Below are positions 37,721 through 46,868 of a stretch of 64,000 nt of DNA, one piece after another. Made by a program: the position numbers and the translations under genes. This stretch comes from Citrobacter sp. 18056 (GTDB lineage Bacteria; Pseudomonadota; Gammaproteobacteria; Enterobacterales; Enterobacteriaceae): contig CACSJR010000018.1 of assembly GCA_902706235.1 (NCBI GenBank), positions 1 to 64,000 of the forward strand, read 5' to 3'. Positions within the stretch are counted from its first letter, which is position 1; each line of letters begins with the position of its first letter. The notes beneath the pieces are model-generated. The model was not told the origin of the DNA, searched no databases, and was given only the letters and a program-made list of their open reading frames with translations.

Positions 37721-38458
37721 TTACTGTTCTTTATTCTTCTGTTCAATCGACGCCAGCATCCCGCGCAGGATATTCAGCTCCTGGCTTTCCGGGCGCGCAC
37801 GGGTAAACAGACGACGCAGTTTGTTCATCACCTGCCCCGGATGGGTGGCGCGAATGAAGCCGGTCGACAGCAGCGTTTGCTCGAGGTGACCGTAGAAACG
37901 CTCCAGATCGTCCACCAGCGGGTACGCCACGTCTTCGGCTTCCGCTTCGCTGCTTTCTTCTTTTTCCTGAGAAGCCAGCCATGCCATACGCACTTCGTAG
38001 GCAATCACCTGTACCGCCATCGCCAGGTTCAGCGAGCTGTATTCCGGATTCGCGGCAATCGCCACGTGATAATGGCATTTTTGCAGTTCGTCGTTGGTCA
38101 GGCCCACGCGTTCGCGGCCAAATACCAGTGCGACCGGCGCCTGAGCGGCTTCGCCTACGCTTTTTAGCCCACATTCACGCGGGTCGAGCATCGGCCACGG
38201 CAGCGTACGAGAACGCGCGCTGGTGCCGACAACCAGGCTACAGCCTGCCAGCGCGTCATCGAGGGTATCGACGATTTGCGCGTTGCCAATCACATCGCTG
38301 GCACCGGCCGCCAGCGCGATAGCCTGAGAGTCAGGCTTCACCAGCGGATTAACCAGCCAAAGGTTAGTTAAACCCATGGTTTTCATGGCGCGGGCCACGG
38401 AGCCCATGTTGCCAGTGTGGGACGTTTCTACCAGTACGATTCGAATATTTTGCAGCAT
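37721..38458 (-). CDS. trmJ: tRNA Cm32/Um32 methyltransferase TrmJ
   Basis: SPOUT-class enzyme making 2'-O-methyl C32/U32 in tRNA anticodon loops with SAM. 245 aa. Knot motifs [33 protein letters not shown] and [13 protein letters not shown] are present. The C-terminal helical dimer region is more divergent ([16 protein letters not shown]). Start taken at [10 protein letters not shown] (38458) as in E. coli; an ATG two codons earlier is possible. Confidence 0.97.
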   Translation of the reverse strand: MLQNIRIVLVETSHTGNMGSVARAMKTMGLTNLWLVNPLVKPDSQAIALAAGASDVIGNAQIVDTLDDALAGCSLVVGTSARSRTLPWPMLDPRECGLKSVGEAAQAPVALVFGRERVGLTNDELQKCHYHVAIAANPEYSSLNLAMAVQVIAYEVRMAWLASQEKEESSEAEAEDVAYPLVDDLERFYGHLEQTLLSTGFIRATHPGQVMNKLRRLFTRARPESQELNILRGMLASIEQKNKEQ

Positions 38459-38577
38459 TGTCATTCTTCGGCTAAAGATTATTCATCCATATTATCATAA
38501 AGCGAAGACAGAAACCGAATTCGCTGCTATGATGTGCGCCGTTTTTCCCGTTCTTTAACATCCAGTGAGAGTGACCG

Positions 38578-39384
38578 ATGCAACATCCTATGTTGACCAT
38601 CGCCGTGCGCGCAGCGCGCAAGGCGGGTAATGTTATTGCCAAGCACTACGAGACCCCAGATTCCGTAGAAACCAGCCAGAAAGGCAGCAATGACTTCGTG
38701 ACGAATGTCGATAAAGCCGCAGAAGCGATTATTATCGAAACTATCCGTAAATCTTACCCGCAGCACACTATTATCGCCGAAGAGTCTGGCGAAGTAGCAG
38801 GCGAAGATCAGGATGTTCAATGGGTTATCGATCCACTGGATGGCACCACCAACTTCGTAAAACGTCTTCCTCATTTCTCTGTATCCATCGCCGTACGCAT
38901 TAAAGGCCGTACTGAAGTGGCTGTGGTTTACGATCCAATGCGTAACGAACTGTTCACTGCGACCCGCGGTCAGGGCGCACAGCTGAACGGTTATCGTCTC
39001 CGCGGCACCAATGCCCGCGATCTGGACGGCACCATTCTGGCGACCGGCTTCCCGTTCAAAGCTAAGCAGCACGCTCCGGCTTATATGAATATTCTGGGTA
39101 AACTGTTCACCGAGTGCGCTGACTTCCGCCGCTCCGGCTCCGCTGCGCTGGACCTGGCCTATGTGGCTGCTGGCCGCGTTGACGGTTACTTCGAACTGGG
39201 CCTGAAGCCATGGGATTTCGCAGCAGGCGAGCTGATTGCACGTGAAGCCGGTGCGCTGGTATGTGATTTCACTGGCGGTCATAACTTCATGTCTACCGGT
39301 AACATCGTGGCAGGTAACCCACGCGTCGTGAAAGCGATGCTGGCGAGCATGCGTGACGAACTGAGCGAAGCGCTGAAGCGTTAA
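38578..39384 (+). CDS. suhB: Inositol monophosphatase / Nus factor SuhB
   Basis: Magnesium-dependent inositol monophosphatase that also binds NusA/RNA polymerase and is needed for rRNA antitermination in E. coli. 268 aa (E. coli 267). Metal-binding motifs EESGE near 66, DPLDGTTNF near 85-93 and WDFAAGELIAREAGA near 212 are intact. Divergent from trmJ. A BIME follows the stop. Confidence 0.98.
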   Translation: MQHPMLTIAVRAARKAGNVIAKHYETPDSVETSQKGSNDFVTNVDKAAEAIIIETIRKSYPQHTIIAEESGEVAGEDQDVQWVIDPLDGTTNFVKRLPHFSVSIAVRIKGRTEVAVVYDPMRNELFTATRGQGAQLNGYRLRGTNARDLDGTILATGFPFKAKQHAPAYMNILGKLFTECADFRRSGSAALDLAYVAAGRVDGYFELGLKPWDFAAGELIAREAGALVCDFTGGHNFMSTGNIVAGNPRVVKAMLASMRDELSEALKR

Positions 39385-39397
39385 TTCTGTTTGTTAA

Positions 39398-39466
39398 GCC
39401 CGGTGGCGCTCACGCTTACCGGGCCTACGCGACCAGTAGGCCGGATCAGCGCAGCGCCATCCGGCA
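39398..39466. repeat. BIME after suhB
   Basis: Inverted REP pair at 39398-39428 (GCCCGGTGGCGCTCACGCTT...) and 39436-39466 (GTAGGCCGGATCAGCGCAGC...), between convergent suhB and the NicO gene. Confidence 0.85.
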
Positions 39467-39469
39467 ATC

Positions 39470-40450
39470 TCAAAATGGCCTCAATCCCCTGCCCTCCGGC
39501 ACCGCACTGAGCCACATCACCACCGCCACAACCACCAGCCCCGCTCCCCCAGCAAATGCCAGCGTCGTCCAGCCAATTTGCCGCCACATTACCGGCGCAC
39601 GATTGCCGCTCAAACGCACCGCCAGCTGACGGAAACTGTGTACCAGCAATGCCAACGATGAAATGGTTATCGATGTGCCCGCCGCCATCGCCAGCGCAGA
39701 CGCTACCCCCCAGCTAAACACCCCAATCACCTTACTGAACAGCAACACCATTATTGCCCCGGAACAGGGCCGCATCCCCATTGACAGCACAATCACCAGC
39801 CGCGCACGCCAGTCGTTGCCGTTTTCCATTTGTTTCGGGTCAGGCATATGCTGATGCCCGCAGCCACAGTTGGCATGATGTTCATGATGTGGAGTAAACG
39901 CGGTGAAAGTCGGCTTGCGTAAAATCTGGCGCAGCTTCTTCAGTGCCCGCCAGCACAACAATAATCCCAGAACGCCGACCAGCGCATAGCTGCCCTTTTC
40001 CAGCCAGAAACTGCTGAGATGCAGCTGGCGCGCAGGTAACGCCAATAGCGTCAGCACTACAACGACCAGACCAATCGCCACCAGCCCTTGTAATAAAGAC
40101 GCCATCAGCGTCAGGCCAATGCTCGATTTTAGTTTCGACGGATGCGTTGCAAGCCAGGTGGTGATGACGACTTTCCCATGGCCCGGCCCGAGCGCGTGCA
40201 GTACGCCATAGATGAAACTGAACGCCAGCAGCGAACCGCCCGCTTTCGTCGGGTTTTCCGCCACCGCCTGTAACAGACCGCTCATCTGCTGATTAAGCTC
40301 CCGCTGCCAGATAATGCTTTTCAGCAACACCTGTGGCCAGGCGTGCCACAGCCAGGCCCCGCCCGTCAGCGACACAATCAGAAACAACAGCAGCGGCCAA
40401 AGTTGCAGCCAGCGGCGTGGACGCTTAGCTACCGGAAAGATTACGGACAT
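39470..40450 (-). CDS. NicO family nickel/cobalt exporter
   Basis: Membrane transporter of the NiCoT/RcnA-like NicO family, 326 aa. About seven membrane segments. Metal-path motif HALGPGHGK with H85 and H91, a cytosolic loop rich in His and Cys (HHEHHANCGCGHQH, about 187-202), and MGMRPCSGAIMVLLF. It overlaps the upstream DUF1007 gene by 10 bp, so the two act together. Probably exports nickel or cobalt; import cannot be excluded. E. coli K-12 has another gene beside suhB here. Confidence 0.88.
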   Translation of the reverse strand: MSVIFPVAKRPRRWLQLWPLLLFLIVSLTGGAWLWHAWPQVLLKSIIWQRELNQQMSGLLQAVAENPTKAGGSLLAFSFIYGVLHALGPGHGKVVITTWLATHPSKLKSSIGLTLMASLLQGLVAIGLVVVVLTLLALPARQLHLSSFWLEKGSYALVGVLGLLLCWRALKKLRQILRKPTFTAFTPHHEHHANCGCGHQHMPDPKQMENGNDWRARLVIVLSMGMRPCSGAIMVLLFSKVIGVFSWGVASALAMAAGTSITISSLALLVHSFRQLAVRLSGNRAPVMWRQIGWTTLAFAGGAGLVVVAVVMWLSAVPEGRGLRPF

Positions 40451-41079
40451 GTCAGCGTCACCTGTTGAGCAAACTGTTTACCTAAATCCATATCCTCGGG
40501 CGGCGCATCGGCCTTGTCGAGCGACAGAGCGTAATTCGTCAAATCTTCATTGGGCTTCGGGGTATGCACGCTGAGCTTACAGCCTGTTGGCGCATCGGCG
40601 GGCAGCGTGACGTAAGTCTCTTTGTCATAATGCATATCGACAAAATAGGTCGGATCAAAGGTGGAAAACTGGTACGTCTGCCCGGCGAGTGGTTGAGGTG
40701 TGGCCAGTGGCAGAGTAAACGTCAGCACCGCTTTATGCCCTTCGCGGGAAAGCCCGTAGGAGGTCGGACGATTTTCAAATTTCACCTTCTGCTTACCGTG
40801 CCAGAACTCGGTGAAATAGTGCTGCCCAAGCACGTTGGCCATCACTTCTGCCGCCAGACGTTTCCAGACCTCATCCCCCGGTTTGGCATTACCCGCGTCA
40901 TAGAGCAAATCTGCGGAAGTGATTTCATCCATCGTCCAGCGCATATTAATGGCGGTCAACTGCCCGCCGCTTGCCACCAGCTGGCTTTGCATACTGATAA
41001 AACTGTGCGGGTGCGCTGACGCCTGCCACGATAAAAGCGCGCCAAAAGCCAGAACCATGCCCGGTTTCACTCTCGTCAT
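40441..41079 (-). CDS. DUF1007 periplasmic metal-transport partner
   Basis: DUF1007 protein of 212 aa with a signal peptide (MTRVKPGMVLAFGALLSWQASA) and an early mature motif HPHSF, a plausible N-terminal metal site after cleavage. Family knowledge: DUF1007 proteins occur next to NicO permeases and are thought to assist metal handling at the periplasmic face. Start at 41079 is preceded by GAGGA; an in-frame ATG at 41151 would place 24 charged residues before the signal peptide. The stop overlaps the permease start by 10 bp. Confidence 0.87.
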   Translation of the reverse strand: MTRVKPGMVLAFGALLSWQASAHPHSFISMQSQLVASGGQLTAINMRWTMDEITSADLLYDAGNAKPGDEVWKRLAAEVMANVLGQHYFTEFWHGKQKVKFENRPTSYGLSREGHKAVLTFTLPLATPQPLAGQTYQFSTFDPTYFVDMHYDKETYVTLPADAPTGCKLSVHTPKPNEDLTNYALSLDKADAPPEDMDLGKQFAQQVTLTCP

Positions 41080-41201
41080 TGCATCCTCAGTGAAAAATTC
41101 TGTGACCGACCCCAGCAATCCTTGCGCAAAGGCGTCCCGTCTGGCTTTCACGCCGTCATCCTTTAGCTATTCTTATCAAAAACCTTTCTGGAACCTGACA
41201 G

Positions 41202-42485
41202 ATGATGACCGTGCAAGAACTGCCATCTGTGCTTTCCAGTCCACAGCGCCGCTGCCAGATCCTGCTGATGCTGTATCTGCCAGGGCAGTCCGTGACGCCA
41301 GAGGCGATAGGCCGGGTGAACAACGTTGATGACGCTGTCGCACGCCAGGATATTGCCGAAATACGTCACGTCATCCAGCGCTATCACCGACTCAACATCG
41401 TGACGCTTGCAGACGGCAGCTACCGGATTGAAGGCACCACACTTGACCAGCGCTTATGCCTGATCCACTGGCTGCGCCGTGCCCTGCGGCTGTGTCCGGG
41501 GTTTATCCACGGGCAGTTTACCCCATTGCTCAAAACGCAGCTTAAACAATCGGGTATCTCGCGGATCCTGTATGACGATACCAACCTTCGCGCGTTGGTC
41601 AATCGCTGCGGGCAAAATCTTCAGCGCCAGTTCGACAGCCGCGATGCCGCCTTTCTCAGCCTGTACCTGCAATATTGCCTGCTGCAACAGCAGCCGCAGC
41701 AATCACCGGTATTTAACGACGGGCAACGCAAATGGGCGCAGGCCAGCGCTGAGTATCAGGTGGCAGCAGAAATTGCCCGTCACTGGCAGCGCCGAACCCT
41801 GAAAAACGCCCATCCTGACGAACATCTGTTCCTCGCCATGCTGTTTATGATGTTGAAAGTGCCGGACCCGAAACGTGACCATCACACCCAGGAAGTGCGA
41901 CTCTATCGCAGTATTAACCAGCTGATTGACCGTTTCCAACAGCTTTCCGGGTGGCAATTCAGCGACCGTCGCGGGCTGCGCGACCAGCTGTATGTGCATC
42001 TGGCGCAGGCGATTAACCGTTGCCTGTACGGTGTCGGGATAGATAACAGCCTGCCGGAAGAAGTGCAGCGTCTCTATCCACGCCTGATGCGCACCACCCA
42101 ACAGGCACTGACCGAATTTGAGGACCAGTATGCGCTGCGTATTTCTGATGAAGAGATGGGCCTGATTGCGGTGATTTTTGGCGCATGGCTGATGCAGGAA
42201 AGTGACCTGCAGGAGAAACAGGTGGTGTTGCTGACCGGAGACAATCCGCAGCTTGAGCAGGAAATCGAACAGCAGCTGCGCGAACTGACGCTACTGCCGC
42301 TGAACATCAAATACCAGACGCTGCACGCTTTCGAGAAAGAAGGCGCACCGAAAGGCGTGGCGCTGATCGTCACGCCCTACACGCTTGCACTGCCGCTGTT
42401 TTCCCCGCCGCTTATCCACGCCGGGGAGCCACTCAGCGAGCGGCAGCGACAGCATATTTGTCAGATGCTGGAAGCCCCAGGCTGA
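41202..42485 (+). CDS. csiE: Stationary-phase inducible protein CsiE
   Basis: 427 aa, clear homologue of E. coli CsiE (about 426 aa). N-terminal helix-turn-helix-like region (RCQILLMLYLPGQSV; 15-90), followed by a PTS-regulation (PRD)-like domain with HLFLAMLFMMLKVPDPKRDHH and a C-terminal part ending LIHAGEPLSERQRQHICQMLE. In E. coli expression is controlled by sigma S and cAMP-CRP; the target is unknown. Divergent from the DUF1007 gene. Its 3' end overlaps that of hcaT by 25 bp on the opposite strand. Confidence 0.95.
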   Translation: MMTVQELPSVLSSPQRRCQILLMLYLPGQSVTPEAIGRVNNVDDAVARQDIAEIRHVIQRYHRLNIVTLADGSYRIEGTTLDQRLCLIHWLRRALRLCPGFIHGQFTPLLKTQLKQSGISRILYDDTNLRALVNRCGQNLQRQFDSRDAAFLSLYLQYCLLQQQPQQSPVFNDGQRKWAQASAEYQVAAEIARHWQRRTLKNAHPDEHLFLAMLFMMLKVPDPKRDHHTQEVRLYRSINQLIDRFQQLSGWQFSDRRGLRDQLYVHLAQAINRCLYGVGIDNSLPEEVQRLYPRLMRTTQQALTEFEDQYALRISDEEMGLIAVIFGAWLMQESDLQEKQVVLLTGDNPQLEQEIEQQLRELTLLPLNIKYQTLHAFEKEGAPKGVALIVTPYTLALPLFSPPLIHAGEPLSERQRQHICQMLEAPG

Positions 42486-43618
42486 GCGGTCACTTTCGGT
42501 CGGATAAACATCGCGGGAATAGCCAGCAGCGCCATCACCCAGAACACGCCCTGGTGCAGGTGCTGATAGAGGAATCCGGCGAAGACGGTCATGATAGCGA
42601 TACTGCCGCCCATCGCGACGGCGGAATAGACCGCCTGCAGACGAATCACATCACTACCCTGACGGGCGGAAATGTAGCGCATCGCCGCCAGATGACAGAC
42701 GGTGAAGGTACCGCAATGCAGGATTTGCGCGACGATAAGCCACGGCAATTCCGTCGTCCAGCCCATGATACCCCAGCGGATCAGGCCGCAGAATGCCGAA
42801 AGCAGCAGCAAATCTCGAGCGCCGAAACGGCGGAATACCTTCTTACTGACCGCAAAAAGCACCACTTCCGCCACGACACCCAATGACCACAAATAGCCCA
42901 CTGCCGATGCGGAATACCCGGCGCCCTGCCAGTAAATTGCGCTGAAGCCGTAGTACGCCGCATGCGCGCCCTGTAACAGACACACGCAGGCCAGAAAGCG
43001 CCAGCTTTGCGTCACCAGAGAGAGCCATGCGGGCCAGCCTGCGCTTTCCTCATGCTGGTGGGCTACACCCTGCGGCTGAATAGACGGGGTAATCATCATC
43101 CCGACCAGCATGGAAGCAATGCCGATACTGAGCAGCGCCAGGATCGCGTGATAGTCGAACAGGCTCACCAGTTTGCCGGTCAGTGCAGAACCAATTACGA
43201 AGGCAATTGAGCCCCACAGACGCACGCGACCGTAGTCCATGGTTATCTGCTTTTGCCAGGTGTTTGCCAGCGCATCCGTAAGCGGAACCAGCGGCGAGAA
43301 GAACAGATTGAAGCCCACCATCATCGCCAGCAACCACGCCACTTTGGTGCCTGCCCAGAAGGCGAGCACAAACAGCAGCGACAGCAACGCCAGGATGCGT
43401 AACGCGCGGATTAACCGTGACGGATCGCTGACGCGAGGCGCAATCAGCAGGCTGCCGAGGAAACGCGCCACCAGACCCGCACCGAGCAGCACGCCGATGG
43501 TTTCCGGCGTCAGGCCCGTGCCAGCCAGCCACACGCTCCAGAATGGTAAGAAAATGCCGTAGCTAAAGAAGTAGGTAAAATAACTGAGCGCCAGCCAGCG
43601 CGTGGAATGCAAGACCAT
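42461..43618 (-). CDS. hcaT: MFS transporter HcaT
   Basis: Major-facilitator transporter, 385 aa and 12 predicted membrane segments, highly similar to E. coli HcaT, the putative 3-phenylpropionate permease. Conserved start MVLHSTRWLALSYFTYFFSYGIFLPFWSVWL at 43618 behind GGGAGGG; an ATG at 43708 would add 30 residues from the spacer. The hca catabolic genes that accompany it in E. coli are absent, so the substrate here is uncertain. It lies downstream of the yph genes in the same direction and overlaps csiE tail to tail. Confidence 0.93.
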   Translation of the reverse strand: MVLHSTRWLALSYFTYFFSYGIFLPFWSVWLAGTGLTPETIGVLLGAGLVARFLGSLLIAPRVSDPSRLIRALRILALLSLLFVLAFWAGTKVAWLLAMMVGFNLFFSPLVPLTDALANTWQKQITMDYGRVRLWGSIAFVIGSALTGKLVSLFDYHAILALLSIGIASMLVGMMITPSIQPQGVAHQHEESAGWPAWLSLVTQSWRFLACVCLLQGAHAAYYGFSAIYWQGAGYSASAVGYLWSLGVVAEVVLFAVSKKVFRRFGARDLLLLSAFCGLIRWGIMGWTTELPWLIVAQILHCGTFTVCHLAAMRYISARQGSDVIRLQAVYSAVAMGGSIAIMTVFAGFLYQHLHQGVFWVMALLAIPAMFIRPKVTAQPGASSI

Positions 43619-43688
43619 GATTCCCTCCCAAATGGTGGCGCTAGTCTGGCGGCAAACGCAACGGCTGGCAAGTAGGGTTAACAGTTTC

Positions 43689-44546
43689 CTAACATCCATC
43701 GGACTCATTTACGAGGATGCTCGTAGAAAATCGCCATGTTTCTTTGGGCATTAACAGCACGACACCGGGCTGCCCCGGCATTCGATGCGCATTGACCGGA
43801 TGCGACTGTGGCTCCAGACACACAAACGGTTCATCAGGCATCCTGAACAGCATCAGCCAGTTTGTCGGGGCACGAAGCGTGACGGTCATCTGCTCATGCA
43901 ATATCGTCGCCCTGCCATTCCAGCCGGAATAGCAGACGTTCAGCCAGTCCGGTGCTCCGTATTGCGCTTCGCTGAAATCCGCAGCGGCGGGCAGGTCGTC
44001 GGTCCATGAGAGAGGCAAATGCGAGGGCCCTTCAGGCCAGTAGCCGCTGGCGGCAAACTGGATCCGGCTCTGCGGCGTGAAGTGGAAAAACGGATGTACG
44101 CCGCCACCATAGAGCATGGGATGTTCACCCAAGTGCGTCAGCGTGAGTTCAATCTCTAACGCGTTGCCCTGCAACCGATAAACCAGTTCGGCCTGATAAT
44201 CAAAACCGCAGGCATGACGCTGACGCAGGTGTAAAATACAGTGCTCACGACTCTGTTCAGCTATCTGCCAGGGCGCCAGCCAGCCGTCACCATGGAGGAA
44301 AAACTGCGCATCCGCCAGGCTTTCGGGCAGTTGAATGCCATATCCATGGAGCGTAAAGCCGTTTCCCTCGACCCTGTTCGCCAGCGGCAGCATCGGAAAC
44401 AATCCACAGTCGCCAGGCGATGTCCCCTTCCCGGCGCGCAGCACTGGCTGCTGATGGTCCAGCGAATCCAGGCTCAACACGCACCCGCCCTGAGGAGAGA
44501 CACTCATCCGCAAATGCGCGTTTTCCAGCCACAGCTTTTCCGTCAT
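43689..44546 (-). CDS. Aldose 1-epimerase-like protein (second mutarotase)
   Basis: Galactose-mutarotase-fold protein of 285 aa. Active-site features of the family are visible: H85 in FLHGDGW, H151 in GGGVHPFF and the general base E in VCLEPQSHPVN near 245. Likely interconverts sugar anomers in the cytosol. It is clearly related to YphB (same HGDGW and CLEPxSH blocks), so it may be a diverged duplicate. Its start overlaps the MFS stop by ATGA. Not part of the E. coli yph cluster, so a lineage-specific addition. Confidence 0.87.
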   Translation of the reverse strand: MTEKLWLENAHLRMSVSPQGGCVLSLDSLDHQQPVLRAGKGTSPGDCGLFPMLPLANRVEGNGFTLHGYGIQLPESLADAQFFLHGDGWLAPWQIAEQSREHCILHLRQRHACGFDYQAELVYRLQGNALEIELTLTHLGEHPMLYGGGVHPFFHFTPQSRIQFAASGYWPEGPSHLPLSWTDDLPAAADFSEAQYGAPDWLNVCYSGWNGRATILHEQMTVTLRAPTNWLMLFRMPDEPFVCLEPQSHPVNAHRMPGQPGVVLLMPKETWRFSTSILVNESDGC

Positions 44547-45982
44547 CCGTTTGCCCTCCCCACTTTTGCCGCTGACGTCGGGTCAGGTCGCCCGGTAAGC
44601 TGCTCTTCCAACGCTTCAAGCGTGACCCCTTTGGTTTCAGGCACGGTGCGTTGAATGTAGATCCAACCTATGGCGCAGATAATGCCATACAGCAAGAAAC
44701 TGCCGGACGCTCCCAGGCTGGCATTGAGCAGCGGGAAAGTGTAGGTCAGCAGGAAACAGGCAATCCACAGCGCCAGCGTGCCGAGCGACATCGCCAGCCC
44801 ACGCACGCGGTTGGGGAAAATCTCTGATAACAGTACCCAGGTCACCGGGGCCAGCGTCAGGGCATAAATGGCAATCGCCGCCAGCACCAGCAGCAACACC
44901 GGCCAACCCATGATGCCCAGCGCGTAGGCTCCGGCGATCAGCATGTAGATAACCGTCAGTCCACAGGCCCCCAATTGCATCAACTTGCGACGGCCGATTT
45001 TGTCGACCAGCGGTAGCGCGGCAAGCGTGAAAATCAGGTTGATTATCCCTGTCGCCACAATTGATTTCAGGGTTCCGTTGATATCAAACCCGGCTGAGGC
45101 AAAAATCTCCTGCGCATAGTTAAAGATGACATTGATCCCGCACCACTGCTGGAATACCGCCAGCACCATTCCCATGATCACCACCGGACGGATGTTGGGC
45201 TGTAACAGCATGGCAAACGACACTCGCTGCGTGTCTTTCGCCAGCGTATGCGCGATGTCATTCAGGGTTTGTGTGGCATAGGCAGGCGAACCAATACGTT
45301 CGAGGGTTTGACGTGCACGGGCTTCTTTACCGGCCTTCATCAGCCAGCGCGGCGACTCTGGTACCACAAACAACAGCAACAGAAATGCCAGCGCAGGAAC
45401 CAGTTCCGCGCCAAACATCCAGCGCCATCCCGTTTGTCCGTTCCAGCTTTCCACGATGGTCTGCTGGGTCGCACCTGCCGCCACGGGTTCAGCAATCAGC
45501 AGGTTAATCAGCTGTGCCGCCAGTACGCCAATTACGATAGTCAGCTGGTTGATGGCCACAAACCGTCCACGTTTTTCCGCCGGGCTCACTTCCGCGATAT
45601 ATAAAGGACTCAACGCTGACGCCAGCCCAATCCCGACCCCACCGACAATGCGATACACCACAAACATATCGAAACTGCCCGCCATCGCCGTGCCCCAGGC
45701 CGAGGCGCTGAACAGAATGGCGGAGGCAATCAGCGGTAGGCGGCGGCCGAATTTATCCGCACACCAGCCGGACACCAGCGCACCGACAATACAGCCGACC
45801 AGCGCAGAGCTCATCGCCCAGCCAGACTGCGCCGGATCGGTGATGTGAAAGTACGCCTCATAAAAAGGCTTCGCGCCGCCGATAACCACCCAGTCATAGC
45901 CAAACAGCAGGCCACCGCAAGCTGCCACCAGACAAATAGTCCAGACGTAGCCCATTTTTAACGTTGTCGCCGAAGGATTCAT
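44543..45982 (-). CDS. MFS sugar porter
   Basis: Proton-coupled sugar transporter of the sugar porter family (XylE/GalP/AraE type), 479 aa, 12 membrane segments. Family signatures: DKFGRR after TM2, PESPRWLMKAG before the central loop, QQWCGINVIFNYA in TM7, and PETKG at the C-terminal end. It is embedded between two mutarotase genes with ATGA overlaps on both sides, so the three are translated together. Substrate unknown; probably a monosaccharide. Absent from the E. coli yph cluster. Confidence 0.92.
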   Translation of the reverse strand: MNPSATTLKMGYVWTICLVAACGGLLFGYDWVVIGGAKPFYEAYFHITDPAQSGWAMSSALVGCIVGALVSGWCADKFGRRLPLIASAILFSASAWGTAMAGSFDMFVVYRIVGGVGIGLASALSPLYIAEVSPAEKRGRFVAINQLTIVIGVLAAQLINLLIAEPVAAGATQQTIVESWNGQTGWRWMFGAELVPALAFLLLLFVVPESPRWLMKAGKEARARQTLERIGSPAYATQTLNDIAHTLAKDTQRVSFAMLLQPNIRPVVIMGMVLAVFQQWCGINVIFNYAQEIFASAGFDINGTLKSIVATGIINLIFTLAALPLVDKIGRRKLMQLGACGLTVIYMLIAGAYALGIMGWPVLLLVLAAIAIYALTLAPVTWVLLSEIFPNRVRGLAMSLGTLALWIACFLLTYTFPLLNASLGASGSFLLYGIICAIGWIYIQRTVPETKGVTLEALEEQLTGRPDPTSAAKVGRANG

Positions 45983-46857
45983 ACGATCGTCTCCTTCACC
46001 CGGAGCACCATCTGTAAAGATAAGGTCTCTCCCGGCGCCAGCACCGTCAGGTCGCCGCCATCAGGCCGGTGATGATCGTCGGGCGCATGACTCATCGGCT
46101 CCAGGCAGAAGAAGTCAAACGCATAGCCGTTATCAAAGGCCGGATCGGAGACAAACAGGAAGTAACAGGGCGCGGGTGGAACGGTTTCCATGACTATCTG
46201 GTATCCCGCCTGCGGCTGAGTCAGACACGCCACGCCGTCCCAACCGGCAAAACCGTTATTCAGCCAGTGGCGCGGCAGCGGCGACGGCTGATTAAAATCC
46301 AGCTCCGCCGGTAACCGCTCGCAAAAGTCCCCAGCCAGCCACTGTTCCCGCTCAAGCCGGTATCCTTTCGCGGCTGCCTGCACCCGGGTTTGCGGGGCCA
46401 GCGGGAAGAAAGGATGCCAGCCGAGCCCAAACGGCAGCACCTCATCGCCGCGATGGGTCACCGTCAGCGTGACGGTCAATGCCTCTGCCGTTAAATGGAA
46501 CGTCTGAGTCGCCTGATAGCGATATACCCCATGATCGGACTGAAAGGTGAACTGTAAACGGTCGTCGGCCTGCGCCTCACAGCGCCAGTCGCCCAACCAG
46601 CCATCGCCATGCAGGTAGTGTTCGTCCCAGGCGACATTGGGTTCAAATATCTGTTCTTTCCCCTGCCAGACAAAGCGGTTGCCGCTGACCCGATTGCCAA
46701 ACGGCACCAGCGGAAAACAGGACGAATCGGTCGCCACGCCGTTCTTTTTACCCGGTCGTAGCAGGGGCAGTTCCCGCAGCCAGAAGCCTTCGATCGTCCC
46801 GCCGAGCGAGGAAACGTCGAGACGCAACGGGCCTTTTGTTAAGCTAAATATCGCCAT
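45979..46857 (-). CDS. yphB: Aldose 1-epimerase-like protein YphB
   Basis: Mutarotase-family protein of 292 aa matching E. coli YphB (about 290 aa) along its length: HGDGWLGDW with H83, FGLGWHPFFPL, ELDFNQPSPLPRHW and the catalytic-glutamate segment FFCLEPMSHAPDDHHRP. Presumed cytosolic anomer interconversion of the sugar handled by the yph operon; not biochemically proven. Eleven bases after yphC, with an excellent GAGGAGG site, and overlapping the MFS start by four bases. Confidence 0.94.
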   Translation of the reverse strand: MAIFSLTKGPLRLDVSSLGGTIEGFWLRELPLLRPGKKNGVATDSSCFPLVPFGNRVSGNRFVWQGKEQIFEPNVAWDEHYLHGDGWLGDWRCEAQADDRLQFTFQSDHGVYRYQATQTFHLTAEALTVTLTVTHRGDEVLPFGLGWHPFFPLAPQTRVQAAAKGYRLEREQWLAGDFCERLPAELDFNQPSPLPRHWLNNGFAGWDGVACLTQPQAGYQIVMETVPPAPCYFLFVSDPAFDNGYAFDFFCLEPMSHAPDDHHRPDGGDLTVLAPGETLSLQMVLRVKETIV

Positions 46858-46868
46858 CTTTTGCCTCC

